From contig CAVRNI010000027.1 in NCBI GenBank assembly GCA_963722415.1, forward strand, positions 248,001 to 312,000: a stretch of 64,000 nucleotides of DNA, written 5' to 3'. The notes beneath the pieces are model-generated. The model was not told the origin of the DNA. It searched no databases and saw only the letters and a program-made list of their open reading frames with translations. Shown here piece by piece: positions 33,955 through 43,842 of the stretch (the first letter of the stretch is position 1; each line of letters begins with the position of its first letter). Position numbers and translations under genes: made by a program. The stretch comes from JALOLG01 sp963722415 (GTDB lineage Bacteria; Actinomycetota; Acidimicrobiia; Acidimicrobiales; Ilumatobacteraceae).

Positions 33955-34931
33955 CACGCGATCTCGAGCAGGATCTTGCCCACGTTGGCGTTGGACTCCA
34001 TGTGACGGTGCGCATCGGCGACGGCCTCGAGCCGGTATCGCGAATCGATCACCGGCCGCAGGGCGCCCGTCTCGAACAGCGGCAACACCTCGGCCGCGAA
34101 TCGCTGGCACAGTGCGACCTTCTGCTCGATCGGCCGGGCCCGCAATGTGGTCCCGATCCACGTGAGGCGCTTGACGAGCAGCAAGCCGACGTTGACCGGC
34201 ACCTGTCCGCCACCCATCAGGCCGACCTGCACGATCGCACCCTGGGTGCGCACCGCCTTGAGGTTGCGATCGGCCTCCTCGCCACCGATGACGTCGAGCA
34301 CGACGTCGACGCCGTTCGGCACCGCCCGCTGCAGTTCGCCGAGCCAGTCGTGCGGGCTGCGCTCGATCACCAGGTCGGCGCCGAGCTCGCGGCACGCGTC
34401 GACCTTGCCCGCCGAGCACGTCACCGCGATGCGCGCGCCGATCGCCTTGGCGATCTGGATCGCGGCGGTGCCGACACCCGACGCGCCGGCGTGGACGAGG
34501 GCCCACCGCCCGCTCGTCAGGCCACCCTGCACGACGAGCGCGTCCCATGCCGTGAGGAACACTTCGGGGATCGCCGCCGCGTCCTCGGACTTGATCGCGG
34601 CGGGGATCGGCAGCGCCTGGCGACAGTGCGTCGTGACGAGCTCGGCGTAGCACGCGCCCGACTCGATCCCCATCACGCGATCGCCGATCTCCCAGTTCGT
34701 CACGCGCGCGCCGAGCTCGGCGACCGTCCCGGCGTACTCGAGACCGAGGATCTCGACGTCGCGGCGGACGGGATCGGGATACCCGCCCATGCGTTGCAAC
34801 GTGTCGGCTCGGTTGCACGCGCTGTGCGTCACGCGGACGAGGATCTCGTCGGGACCCGGTACGGGGTCGGCGACGTCAGCGAGCGTCAGGACGTCGGGTC
34901 CTCCGTATGACGGGATGGTGACGGCACGCAC
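33954..34931 (-). CDS. Zinc-free quinone oxidoreductase (MDR superfamily)
   Basis: 325 residues. It is a medium-chain reductase/dehydrogenase of the quinone-oxidoreductase group: MRAVTIPSYGGPDVL start, CNRADTLQRMGGYPDP, cofactor-binding GRWALVHAGASGVGTAAIQIAKAIG and VDVVLDVIGGEEADRNL. It lacks the catalytic-zinc residues of alcohol dehydrogenases. It uses NAD(P)H to reduce quinones or enones in the cytoplasm; the substrate is not defined. It is co-translated with the MBL gene downstream through a 4-base overlap. Confidence 0.9.
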   Translation of the reverse strand: MRAVTIPSYGGPDVLTLADVADPVPGPDEILVRVTHSACNRADTLQRMGGYPDPVRRDVEILGLEYAGTVAELGARVTNWEIGDRVMGIESGACYAELVTTHCRQALPIPAAIKSEDAAAIPEVFLTAWDALVVQGGLTSGRWALVHAGASGVGTAAIQIAKAIGARIAVTCSAGKVDACRELGADLVIERSPHDWLGELQRAVPNGVDVVLDVIGGEEADRNLKAVRTQGAIVQVGLMGGGQVPVNVGLLLVKRLTWIGTTLRARPIEQKVALCQRFAAEVLPLFETGALRPVIDSRYRLEAVADAHRHMESNANVGKILLEIA

Positions 34932-34997
34932 TCCGTCAGCATCGCGCGGCGTGAGCGCGCAAGTTTCAGCCGGGATCGCTCAGCCGGAGTCGTTCAG

Positions 34998-35573
34998 TCA
35001 GGATGGGGCAACAGGCGGCTCGGACGGCACGACCGGACGCGCCGGGATGAACACCCGCTCGCGGTAGAACTGGAGCTCGCGGACGCTGTCGCGGATGTCG
35101 TCGAGCGCGCGGTGGGCGCCGACCTTGAACGGTCGCTCGTTGTCGAGGCTCGGGTACCACCGTCGGGCGAGCTCCTTGACGGTCGACACGTCGACGCAGC
35201 GGTAGTGGAGGTGATCCTCGATCGCCGGGAGGTAACGGGCGAGAAAGCGCCGGTCGGTGCCGATCGAGTTGCCGCACAGCGGCACCGAGCGCGGTTCCGG
35301 CACGTGCGTCTTGATGAACTCGAGGGTGGCCGCACCGGCCTCGTCGAGCGACACCTTCGACTCCCGGATCAAGCCGATCAATCCCGATCGCGTGTGCATC
35401 TCGACCACCACCGGATCCATCCGGGCGAGGATCTCGTCGTCCTGGTGGATCACGAGATCCGGGCCCTCGGCGATGATCACGAGATCGTCGTCGGTGATCA
35501 GCGTGGCGATCTCGACGATGACGTCGGACGTGTGATCGAGCCCCGTCATCTCCAGATCCATCCATACCAACAT
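34998..35573 (-). CDS. orn: Oligoribonuclease
   Basis: 191 residues from the ATG at 35573. It is a DEDDh 3'-5' exonuclease that degrades 2-5-mer RNAs and linear cyclic-di-GMP products: MLVWMDLEMTGLDHTSDVIVE carries the first DE pair, CGNSIGTDRRFLARYLP the second Asp, and HRALDDIRDSVREL the His-Asp pair. FKVGAHRALDDI and length are standard for Orn. Frames extending upstream lose family similarity. It is divergent from the polyglutamate hydrolase gene. Confidence 0.95.
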   Translation of the reverse strand: MLVWMDLEMTGLDHTSDVIVEIATLITDDDLVIIAEGPDLVIHQDDEILARMDPVVVEMHTRSGLIGLIRESKVSLDEAGAATLEFIKTHVPEPRSVPLCGNSIGTDRRFLARYLPAIEDHLHYRCVDVSTVKELARRWYPSLDNERPFKVGAHRALDDIRDSVRELQFYRERVFIPARPVVPSEPPVAPS

Positions 35574-35628
35574 GCGCTTCCAGACTACGTCCGCCGCGGC
35601 TCCCGAGAGCGTCTGCGACGATGGACTT

Positions 35629-36297
35629 GTGGCCGACATCGGATTCGCCGAGCTCCTCACGCTTCCGGGCGTCGAGGAACACTGCGAGTTGCGGAGCACG
35701 TTCGGGTTCATGGCGTACCACGGCGGCGCGCTCGAGGAAGCGACCGACGTGGTTGCCCGGGCGGCCGCCGACCTGGCGGGCGCGTCGTACTACGGCGTTC
35801 ACCAGCCGGACGGGATGCGGCACCACATCCCTTCGACGCAGATCCGACCCGAGGCGTCCGAGGCGCTTGCCCGGTACCTCCGTCACATCGACGTCGTCGT
35901 GACGATCCACGGCTACGGACGCCGCGGCTTCTTCACGGCGCTGCTGCTCGGCGGCCGCAACCGCGAGCTCGCCGACCACGTCGCCGGGCACCTCCGACCG
36001 AAGCTGCCCGCATACGACATCGTCACCGACCTCGATCGCATCCCCCCCGACCTGCGCGGCATGCACGCCTCCAACCCCGTCAACCTCCCTCGCGACCGTG
36101 GCGTGCAGATCGAGCTCCCGCCACGTGCCCGGGGCTCGAGCCCGTTGTGGTGGGACTGGGAGGGCGGGCTGGTGCCCCACACCGAGGCGCTGATCGCCGG
36201 TCTCGGCGCCGCCGCCGCCTCCTGGTCGGACGCGTCGGCACCGGCATCGACACCGACACCGGCACCGCCGGGAGCATCGGGGCCGATCGCCCGATAG
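35629..36297 (+). CDS. Poly-gamma-glutamate hydrolase family protein
   Basis: 222 residues from the GTG at 35629; an ATG at 35572 is in frame but would overlap the divergent orn start codon. The metal-binding pattern of the phage-type PGA hydrolases is present: FGFMAYHGGALEEATD with the His/Glu pair, then VVTIHGYGRRGFFTALLLGGRN and GMHASNPVNLP. These zinc enzymes cut poly-gamma-glutamate. The C-terminal tail is Ala/Pro/Thr-rich low complexity (ASTPTPAPPG). No capsule gene is near, so the role is uncertain. Confidence 0.75.
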   Translation: MADIGFAELLTLPGVEEHCELRSTFGFMAYHGGALEEATDVVARAAADLAGASYYGVHQPDGMRHHIPSTQIRPEASEALARYLRHIDVVVTIHGYGRRGFFTALLLGGRNRELADHVAGHLRPKLPAYDIVTDLDRIPPDLRGMHASNPVNLPRDRGVQIELPPRARGSSPLWWDWEGGLVPHTEALIAGLGAAAASWSDASAPASTPTPAPPGASGPIAR

Positions 36298-36403
36298 GGT
36301 GCTGCGTCGCTGGACGATCTCTCGTGCGGCGGGCGCTCTCCGGCTTCGTGCTCTGGCGATTCGCGCTGTTGAACACGAAGTACGAAGTAAAGGCTCTCCC
36401 CCC

Positions 36404-37855
36404 ATGAACATCCTCGATTCCCTGACCGGCGCGCGCGCCGACGGGCCGCCCCGCGACGAAACGTTCGCCGACCTCGGCCTCCCGCCCACCATTTGCAAAG
36501 CGATCGCCGCCGCCGGCATCAGCGAGCCATTCCCGATCCAGGCCGCCGTGATCCCCGACGTCCTCGCCGGTCTCGACGTGTGCGGCCGTGCTCCGACCGG
36601 ATCCGGCAAGACGCTCGCGTTCGGCCTGCCGCTCGTCGCCCGCCTCGTCGACGCCCGCCGCCGGGCGCCCGTCGCCCTGATCCTGGCCCCCACCCGCGAG
36701 CTGGCCGAGCAGATCTCACGGGCCCTGTCGCCCTACGCCGCAGCGCTCGGCCACAAGGTCGCGACCGTCTACGGCGGCGTCGGCTACGGCGCCCAGCGCA
36801 AGCTGCTCGACCAGGGCGCCGAGCTGGTCGTGGCGTGTCCCGGCCGTCTCGAAGACCTGATGAAGATGGGCGCCCTGCGGCTCGACCAGGTGGCCGCAGT
36901 CGTCATCGACGAAGCCGACCAGATGGCCGACATGGGCTTCTTGCCGGCCGTGCGTCGCATCGTCGGCGCGACCGCCGCCCAACGCCAGGTGCTGTTGTTC
37001 TCGGCGACGCTCGAAGGGCCTGTCGCCAAGCTCGTCGACGACTTCCAGGACGATCCCTGCCTCCACGAGGTCGGTGAGAAGGGTCCGGACATCACCGCCG
37101 CCCAGCACATGTTCTGGTTGGCCGAGCGCACGGACCGGCCGCGCCACGTCGCCGGTGTCGCCGACGCCCTCGGGTCGACGCTGGTGTTCTGCCGTACCCG
37201 TCACGGTGCCGACCGCCTCGCCAAGCAGCTCGAGAAGTTCGGCACCAAGGCCGAGGCGATCCACGGCGGTCGCAGTCAGGCGCAACGCGATCGTGCCCTC
37301 GAGGCGTTCAAGCGCGGCAAGATCGGGGCGCTCATCGCGACCGACGTCGCCGCCCGCGGCGTCCACGTCGATGGCATCGCCTGCGTGTTGCACTTCGACC
37401 CGCCGGCCGACGCCGCCACCTATCACCACCGTTCGGGTCGCACGGCCCGCGCCGGCGCCACGGGCGTCGTGATCTCGCTCGTCGATGCGTCGATGCGCAA
37501 GGCGACGCGCCAGCTCCAGCAGCAGATCGGCGTCGCCGAGGTGATCGAGCCGGCCGACTCTCGCCGTCTGACGGTCGAGGTCGCCCGCCCCGCCGCGTCC
37601 CCGTCGCCGGCGGCGAGTCAGCCCGACGCGGCCCTTGCCGGAACCGGCACGATCGGCACGGTCAAGTTCTTCAGCTCGCAGCGCGGCTACGGCTTCATCG
37701 CCCGACCCGACGACGCCGACCTGTTCGTGCACCACACGAACATCAAGACCGTTGGCGCCAAGTCGACCACGACCCTCATCGAGGGCCAGCGCGTGCGCTA
37801 CACGATCGGCGCCGGCCGCCGCGGCCCCGAAGCCATCGCCGTCACCCCCGCCTGA
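36404..37855 (+). CDS. DEAD-box RNA helicase fused to a C-terminal cold-shock domain
   Basis: 483 residues. All helicase motifs are in order: Q motif FPIQAAVIP, GRAPTGSGKT (I), PTRELAEQ (Ia), DEAD (II), FSATL (III), STLVFCRTRHGADR (IV), ATDVAARGVHVDG (V) and YHHRSGRTARAG (VI). A Ala/Pro/Ser linker at about residue 400 leads to a complete cold-shock domain with RNP1 KFFSSQRGYGFI and RNP2 LFVHHTNI. Both parts bind RNA, so the protein probably unfolds structured RNA at low temperature. The 106-base upstream region could be its leader. Confidence 0.92.
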   Translation: MNILDSLTGARADGPPRDETFADLGLPPTICKAIAAAGISEPFPIQAAVIPDVLAGLDVCGRAPTGSGKTLAFGLPLVARLVDARRRAPVALILAPTRELAEQISRALSPYAAALGHKVATVYGGVGYGAQRKLLDQGAELVVACPGRLEDLMKMGALRLDQVAAVVIDEADQMADMGFLPAVRRIVGATAAQRQVLLFSATLEGPVAKLVDDFQDDPCLHEVGEKGPDITAAQHMFWLAERTDRPRHVAGVADALGSTLVFCRTRHGADRLAKQLEKFGTKAEAIHGGRSQAQRDRALEAFKRGKIGALIATDVAARGVHVDGIACVLHFDPPADAATYHHRSGRTARAGATGVVISLVDASMRKATRQLQQQIGVAEVIEPADSRRLTVEVARPAASPSPAASQPDAALAGTGTIGTVKFFSSQRGYGFIARPDDADLFVHHTNIKTVGAKSTTTLIEGQRVRYTIGAGRRGPEAIAVTPA

Positions 37856-37871
37856 ACCCCCTCCTGAACCC

Positions 37872-37924
37872 CCGTTCTGTCTGCTTCAGATGACGCATTC
37901 GGCAATCTGAAGCAGACAGTTCCG
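37872..37924. repeat. Palindromic repeat, copy C
   Basis: A perfect 15-bp stem: CTGTCTGCTTCAGAT at 37877-37891 and complement at 37905-37919, with a 13-base loop. It is the reverse orientation of copy A and shares the flanks CCGTT and TTCCG plus most loop bases (GACG....GGCA). It stands 16 bases after the helicase stop and 35 bases before the GH38 start, so it may end the helicase transcript. Confidence 0.92.
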
Positions 37925-37959
37925 AGGGGTCGTTCCCGGGGGTTGGGTAGCGTGCGGGG

Positions 37960-40900
37960 GTGCACGACGACCGCGCGCTCGTGGAACGACGCATCGCGCG
38001 CGAGTGGTGGGAGCGGGTCGTTCCGCTCGTCGAGGCCGATCGGATACCGCTCGGGGTCGAGGCCGGGCCGACGCTCGACCGGCTCACCGACTTCGCCGTC
38101 GGTTCGAGGTGGGGTGCGCCGTGGGGGACGACATGGTTCCGCCTGACCGGTGAGATCCCGCAGGACTGGGCCGGCCGCCGCGTCGAGGCCGTGATCGACC
38201 TCGGCTTCCACCGCGATGCCGCCGGGTTCCAGTGCGAAGGTCTCGTCCGCGACGACGCCGGACAGCCGGTCCAGGGGATCCATCCGCAACGCACCAACGT
38301 CGCCGTCGACCCGGAGCCGGGACGGCTCGTGCTCACGGTCGAGGCGGCCTCGAACCCGTCGTTCCCGCAGTTCCGGCCATCCCCCCTCGGATCGCCGGCG
38401 ACAGCGGGTGAGGAGCCGCTGTACCGGTTCAAGCGCGCCGATCTGGTCGTCGTCGACTCGGACGCCGAAGCGCTCATGCACGACCTCGGCGTCCTCGACG
38501 GTTTGATGCGCACACTCCAGCTCGACGACCCGCGCCGGCGACGGTTGTTGCGCGACATCGCGCGCGCCCTCGACCTCGTCCCCGACGTCGCGGCGGCCCG
38601 CCACGCGGTCGGGGCGGCGTTGGCGACACCAGCCCGGTCGAGCGCCCATCGGATCGTCGCGACCGGGCATGCGCACATCGACACCGCCTGGCTGTGGCCG
38701 ATCCGCGAGACGCGACGCAAGTGCGAGCGGACGTTCGCCTCGGCCGTCCGGCTGATGGACGAGCACCCCGAGTACCGGTTCGTCTGCTCGCAGGCGCAGC
38801 AGTACGCGTGGATCGAGGACGGCCAACCCGAGCTCTTCGCCCGCATCGCGGCGAAGGTCGCGAGCGGACAATGGGTGCCGACCGGCGGGATGTGGGTCGA
38901 GTCCGACATGAACCTGCCGTCCGGCGAGAGCCTCGTCCGCCAGATCGTGCACGGGCAGCGGTACTTCGAGCGGCACTTCGGGCGGCGCTGCACCGAGGTG
39001 TGGATCCCCGACGTGTTCGGCTACCCGGCGGGTTTGCCACAGGTGTTCGCAGCCGGCGGGATGACCCGCTTCGTGACGCAGAAGTTGTCGTGGAACAAGC
39101 AGAACCGGTTCCCCCACCACACGTTCTGGTGGGAAGGGCTCGACGGCACACGCGTGCTCACCCACTTCCCACCCGTCGACACCTACAACGCCGAGATCAC
39201 GCCGGCCGAATGCGCGCACGCCGTCGCCAACTTCTCCGAGCACGGCTGGAGTGACTGGTCGTTGATGCCGTTCGGACACGGCGACGGGGGTGGCGGACCG
39301 ACGCGCGAGATGCTCGAGCGCGCACGGCGCATGACCGACCTCGACGGCGCACCACGCGTCGCGATCGGTACGCCAGCCGAGTTCTTCCGCAACGTCGAGC
39401 GCGAGATCCATCTCGGCGCGCCGGTGCCGGTGTGGCGCGGCGAGCTGTACTTCGAGACGCACCGGGGAACGCTGACGAGCCAGATCCGCACCAAGCTCGG
39501 CAACCGCCGGTGCGAGCAACTCTTCCGCGAGGCCGAGTTGTGGGCGGCGACGAGCGGGGTCGGCAGCCGATCTCGACGAGCTCTGGCAGGAGGTGCTCAC
39601 GCAGCAGTTCCACGACATCCTGCCCGGGTCGTCGATCGCGTGGGTCCACGCCGACGCCGAGGCGATCCACGCACGCGTCGAACAGCAACTGCGGGAACGG
39701 ATCGCCGTCAGCCTCGCAACGCTGGCACCCAGCACGCCGACCCTCACCAATGTCGCCAGCCACGACCGCGACGAGGTCGTGATCGTCGACGAACACGTCG
39801 ACGAACTGATCGAAGCCATGCCGGCCGGCACCCACCCCACGCAGTCGCTCGCCGCAGGTGGGCTCGCGTTCCGAGCCAGGGTCCCCGGCAACGGGCTGGC
39901 GCCAGCCGTGCCATTGGCCGTCGACGACCACGTCGTCGTCACCGATCGCTCGATGACCAACCATCATCTCGCCGTGCGGTGGGACGACGCCGGCAACCTC
40001 ACGTCGATCATCGACGTCGGACACGCCCGTGAGATCGTCCCGGACCGAGCGGTCGCGGCGGTTCTCCAGCTGGCGGTCGACCATCCCGTCGAGTACGACG
40101 CGTGGGATCTCGAAGCGTGGACACCGGGCGAGGCCACGGCGATCACCACGGCCGACCGGCTCACGGTCGTGGACAGCGGGCCGCTCGTCGGCACCGTGAC
40201 GGTCGACCGGTCGTTCGGCGACTCGACGGCATCAGTGACCTACTCGCTGCGTGCCGGCAGTCCGCGCCTCGACATCCACATCGACATCGACTGGCACGAG
40301 CACGAACACCTGCTGTCGATGGCCTTCCCGCTCGACGTGCGCGCCGACATGGCGACGTGCGACGTGCAGTTCGGCAGCGTCCGGCGTCCCACCCACCCGA
40401 CGACGTCGTGGGACGCGGCCAAGTTCGAGGTGTGCGCGCATCGTTACGTCGACATCGCCGAACCCGGCTTCGGAGTCGCCATCCTCAACAACGGGCGGTA
40501 CGGGCACGGCGTGTTCGACGGACAGGTCCGGGTCAGCCTGCTGCGGGCGGCCCGTTATCCCGATCCGGACGCCGATCAGGGCCGGCACACCGTCGACCTC
40601 GCGGTGTACCCGCACGGATCCGGGCTCGCCGACGTCGTGCGTGAGGCGGAGCACTTCAACACGCCCGGTTCGAGCCGTGATCGGTTCGGCCACCGCAGCT
40701 CCGCCGCCGGTCGTGTCGCTCACCGGCGCCGGCGTCGAGATCGATGCCGTCAAGCTCGCCGACGACGGTGAGGGCGATCTGGTCGTCCGCCTCCACGAAG
40801 CGTGCGGGGATCGACGCCACGTGATGCTGCGCGCCGACCGGCGGATCCTCGCCGCGAGCCGCTGCAATCTCCTCGAGGAGCCGTTCGCCGGACTCGAGGT

Positions 40901-40994
40901 GGGCGACGGCATCGCCGTCCTCACATTGCGGCCGTTCGAGCTGGTGACGTTGCGCCTCACCCGCGCGACCGTGGATCACGCACCCGACAGGTGA
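37960..40994 (+). CDS. GH38-family alpha-mannosidase (two apparent +1 frameshifts)
   Basis: The assembled reading is about 1010 residues, a normal GH38 length. The catalytic domain is seen in frame 1: VATGHAHIDTAWLWPIRET, EVWIPDVFGYPAGLPQVF (nucleophile Asp) and MPFGHGDGGGGPTREML. Near 39555-39571 the frame shifts by +1 to DELWQEVLTQQFHDILPGSS, the next conserved block, and near 40663-40670 by +1 again to the C-terminal beta domain ending at 40994. The length, 3035 bases, is two over a multiple of three. The gene cleaves alpha-mannosides; whether it is functional depends on whether the shifts are real. Confidence 0.85.
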
Positions 40995-42194
40995 CGCAGA
41001 GCCATCCCGGCGTACAGCGCGATGCCATCGGTCAGCGCGTCCTCGTCGAACACGACCCGGTTCGAGTGGTTGGCGGGGGCCGTCAGCGGATCGAGACCGG
41101 GCGGCGTCCCGCCGAGGAACATCATCGAGCCCGGCACCTTCTGCAGCACGTAGCTGAAGTCCTCGGCGCCCATGATCGGGTTGGGCATCCGCACGACCTT
41201 CTCGGCGCCGAGCATCTCCTCGGCGACGTCGATCGTGAAGTCGGCGAACGATTCGGAGTTCGACGTGACCGGATAGCCGGCGATGATCTCGACCGTCACC
41301 TCGGCTCCATGGGCGGCGGCGATCCCTTCGGCGACGCGCCGGAGGTTGTCCTTCACCTTGGTGCGGGTCGACTCACTCACGGTGCGGATCGTGCCTTCGA
41401 TCTCGGCCGTCTCGGGGATGATGTTGTTCGTCGTCCCGGCGGTGATGCGCCCGACGGTCACCACCGACGGGTCGAACACGTCGACGCTGCGCGTGACCAT
41501 CATCTGGATCGCCTGCACGATCTCGCAGGCGATCGGGATCGGGTCGAGGGCACGGAACGGCTCGCTGGCGTGCCCGCCGCGACCGACCACGTCGATGAGG
41601 AACCGATCGGCCGACGCCATGATCGGCCCACCACGGGAGCTGACCCACCCCGACGGCAGCGTCGACGTGATGTGAAGTGCGAATGCTCCCGTCACGGGCG
41701 AGGGCGTGCCGTCGGCGAGGGGCGGCACGTCGAGCAGCCCTTCGTCGAGCATGAAGCGCGCCCCGTGGTGGCCCTCCTCACCGGGCTGGAACATGAACAG
41801 CACCCGACCGGGGATGACGTCGCGCCGTGCCGACAGCAACCGGGCCGCACCGGCGAGCATCGCGACGTGCGTGTCGTGCCCGCAGGCGTGCATCGTTCCG
41901 TCGCTGCGCGAGCTGAAGTCGAGCCCGGTGTCCTCGTGCAGGGGCAGGGCGTCCATGTCGCCGCGCAGCAGCACCGTGGGACCGGGCTTGTCGCCCGTGA
42001 GCAGTGCCGCGATCCCGCTCGATGGTCTCGTGCAGCTCGACGTCGAGCGGCAAGCCGTCGATCGCCTCGAGCACGATCTCCCTGGTCACGGGCAGCTCGT
42101 TGCCATGCTCCGGGCGTTCGTGGAGCTGGCGTCGCAGGCGGACCGTCTCGTCGTGGAGATCCTTGGCTTCTTCGCGCAGCGTTTCGACCGTCAT
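40976..42194 (-). CDS. M20-family amidohydrolase (apparent +1 frameshift)
   Basis: It resembles N-acyl-amino-acid/hippurate amidohydrolases. The start (ATG 42194) reads ETVRLRRQLHERPEHGNELP and ELHETI; then, one base off, GIAALLTGDKPGPTVLLRGD. The metal ligands MDALPLHEDTG, HACGHDTHVAML, QPGEEGHHGA and GAEDFSYVL follow. The length, 1219 bases, is one over a multiple of three; deleting one base near 42011-42023 restores about 405 residues. It hydrolyses N-acylated amino acids, releasing the acyl group. Its 3' end overlaps the convergent GH38 gene by 19 bases. Confidence 0.87.
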
Positions 42195-42229
42195 CGCCGC
42201 ATGGTAGGTCTTTTCGTGCGCACGAGGAA

Positions 42230-42748
42230 CTGGACCACGACGAACAGAACGGCCAGGAACTCGTCGACGTCGTCGACGAGCACGATCGGGTCATCGAGGT
42301 CGCGACGCGCTCGCGCATCCGCGCCGCGAACCTTCGTCACCGTTCGGTCGCGATCGCGGTGCTCGGATCGGACGGACGGCTCCTCGTCCACCGGCGTTCC
42401 ACCGGCAAGGACATCTGGCCAGGGATGTGGGACGTGTGTGTCGGAGGCGTCGTGGCGAGTGGCGAGACGTACGAGCAGGCTGCGGCACGCGAGCTCGCCG
42501 AGGAGCTCGGCATCGACGACACCGAAGTGGAACTGGTCGGCGCCGGCCGGTACGAGGACGACGCGGTGCGCCTGATCGGACGTTGCTACCGGGTCGTGCA
42601 CGACGGACCGTTTCGGTTCGTCGACGGTGAGGTCGCCGAGATCCGTCACGTGACTGCGTCAGAGCTCCACGCGCTCGCGCGGGAGACGGGCTTCGTGCCG
42701 GACAGCTGGGCGATGGTGCTCCCGCTCCTCACCGGCTTCGAGTCGTGA
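42230..42748 (+). CDS. Nudix hydrolase, isopentenyl-diphosphate-isomerase-like (start unclear)
   Basis: The body is clear: ELVDVVDEHDRVIEVATRSRI, LRHRSVAIAVLGSDGRLLVH, WPGMWDVCVGGVVASGETYEQ and AARELAEELGIDDTE (Nudix box). This is the YfcD-like group related to IPP isomerase, of unknown substrate. No ATG, GTG or TTG exists in frame before the conserved region. The CTG at 42230 would give 172 residues; a missing base that joins the ATG at 42201 is an alternative. It is divergent from the M20 gene. Both the start and coupling to M20 remain open. Confidence 0.75.
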   Translation: MDHDEQNGQELVDVVDEHDRVIEVATRSRIRAANLRHRSVAIAVLGSDGRLLVHRRSTGKDIWPGMWDVCVGGVVASGETYEQAAARELAEELGIDDTEVELVGAGRYEDDAVRLIGRCYRVVHDGPFRFVDGEVAEIRHVTASELHALARETGFVPDSWAMVLPLLTGFES

Positions 42749-42825
42749 TTCCCGTCGGCCCGACTCGGTGCCCACAGGTGATCGAACGACGCCGACCACC
42801 CGGATTCGGAGATGAGAGGACGACC

Positions 42826-43092
42826 ATGTCGATGTACGGCGCCAACCCCGAGCAGCTGGCCACCCTCGGCCGCACGCTCACCAACCAGATCGAGGCCATC
42901 AACCAGCTGATGTCGACCGTCGACGGTGTGCTGAACGGCACCGCGTGGACGGGACCCGCCCGCGACCGCTTCGGTCAGGACTGGAACGGCTCGTTCAAGC
43001 AGGCCCTCAACCGTCTCAACGAGGCGTTCGGGGCGGCCGGTCACGACTGCGTGGCCCGCTCGGACGAGCTCCTCCGGGTGATGGGTGTGTGA
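42826..43092 (+). CDS. WXG100-family protein
   Basis: 88 residues with a good GAGAGGA ribosome site. It is a helical hairpin protein with the central WxG turn (TAWTGPARDRF), N-terminal helix ANPEQLATLGRTLTNQIEAI and C-terminal helix FKQALNRLNEAFGAAG. Such proteins are substrates of type VII (ESX) secretion. No ESX machinery or partner is in the window, so it is a lone member and could be secreted by a system encoded elsewhere. Confidence 0.8.
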   Translation: MSMYGANPEQLATLGRTLTNQIEAINQLMSTVDGVLNGTAWTGPARDRFGQDWNGSFKQALNRLNEAFGAAGHDCVARSDELLRVMGV

Positions 43093-43152
43093 CCGCTCCA
43101 CCGCACGCGCGGCCGGTGCCCGCTCGGCGCGCGTGCCCTACGCTGACGTGCC

Positions 43153-43398
43153 GTGCAGCACCTCGAGTTCACGATCGAGCCGTTCGTCGCGGGCAACCCC
43201 GGGCCGCACGTGGTGGCCGCCGTCGAGGCGGTGGCCGAGCTCGGTGCCGATGTCGAGTTCGGCCCGTTCGGCTCGAGCTGCACCGTCGACGCGGCGCTGA
43301 TGCCCGACGTCGTCGCGGCCGTGATCCGGGCCGCCTTCGCCAACGGCGCGACGCACGTCAACCTCGACGTGAGCGCCGAGCCAGGCGGCCCATCGTGA
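43153..43398 (+). CDS. YkoF/MTH1187-type thiamine-binding-like protein
   Basis: 81 residues from a GTG. It has a ferredoxin-like alternating strand/helix pattern (LEFTIEPFV, VVAAVEAVAELGADVEFGPFGSS, HVNLDVSAE) as in the small thiamine-binding YkoF-like or DUF77 proteins. It overlaps the next gene as GTGA, so both form a two-gene unit. Ligand binding is inferred from the fold only. Confidence 0.6.
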   Translation: MQHLEFTIEPFVAGNPGPHVVAAVEAVAELGADVEFGPFGSSCTVDAALMPDVVAAVIRAAFANGATHVNLDVSAEPGGPS

Positions 43399-43754
43399 AT
43401 GGGGAGCATCCGCTCGTCCGCGCCGTCCGACCCGTCGTCGACGCCGTCGGCGCCTCCCTCGTCGCACCATCCGAACGCGAGCCGTCCGACGTCCCGCTCG
43501 TGTGGGAAGGCGCCACGGTCGGGGCGGTGCGCATGCCGCCGCTGCACGGGGCGCTCGACCGCCTGATCGATGCCGTCGAGGCCGAGCTCGGCGGGCCGCT
43601 CCCGATGCTCTCGCGCGAGGACAAGCAGCTCGCGGTGCGGCTGCTCGACGAACGCGGCGCGTTCATCTTGCGCCGCGCCGTCGAGGACGTCGCCGACGCG
43701 ATGCGCGTCAGCCGGATCACGGTCTACAACTACCTCAACGCCATTCACCGCTGA
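43395..43754 (+). CDS. Helix-turn-helix regulator, small
   Basis: 119 residues from a GTG overlapping the upstream stop. The N-terminal 60 residues are a short sensor-like beta region (VPLVWEGATVGAVRMPP). The C-terminal part reads LSREDKQLAVRLLDERGAFILRRAVEDVADAMRVSRITVYNYLNAI, a helix-turn-helix close to the YheO/DpiA-type C-terminal domain. It probably regulates with the coupled YkoF-like protein. No target site is identified. Confidence 0.65.
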   Translation: MNGEHPLVRAVRPVVDAVGASLVAPSEREPSDVPLVWEGATVGAVRMPPLHGALDRLIDAVEAELGGPLPMLSREDKQLAVRLLDERGAFILRRAVEDVADAMRVSRITVYNYLNAIHR

Positions 43755-43760
43755 TCCTGG

Positions 43761-43802
43761 CATCGCTGATTCGGCCTCGATCCCTCGGCCATCGCTGATT
43801 CG
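43761..43802. repeat. 13-bp direct repeat
   Basis: CATCGCTGATTCG occurs at 43761-43773 and 43790-43802 in the 88-base gap after the helix-turn-helix gene and before the HAD gene; GCTGATC also occurs at 43750. It may be a binding site for the upstream regulator, but only the repetition supports this. Confidence 0.5.
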
Positions 43803-43842
43803 TCGGGACACGACTGCGGTTCGACCGATACCGTCGGTGGCG

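Noticed and set aside
35572..35631. ATG at 35572 as the start of the polyglutamate hydrolase
   Set aside because: It overlaps the divergent orn start codon, leaving no space for either promoter or ribosome site; the GTG at 35629 is preferred.
40802..42229. Upstream extension of the Nudix gene at 42230
   Set aside because: It is the complement of the M20 gene and shows no Nudix-related residues before about 42245.
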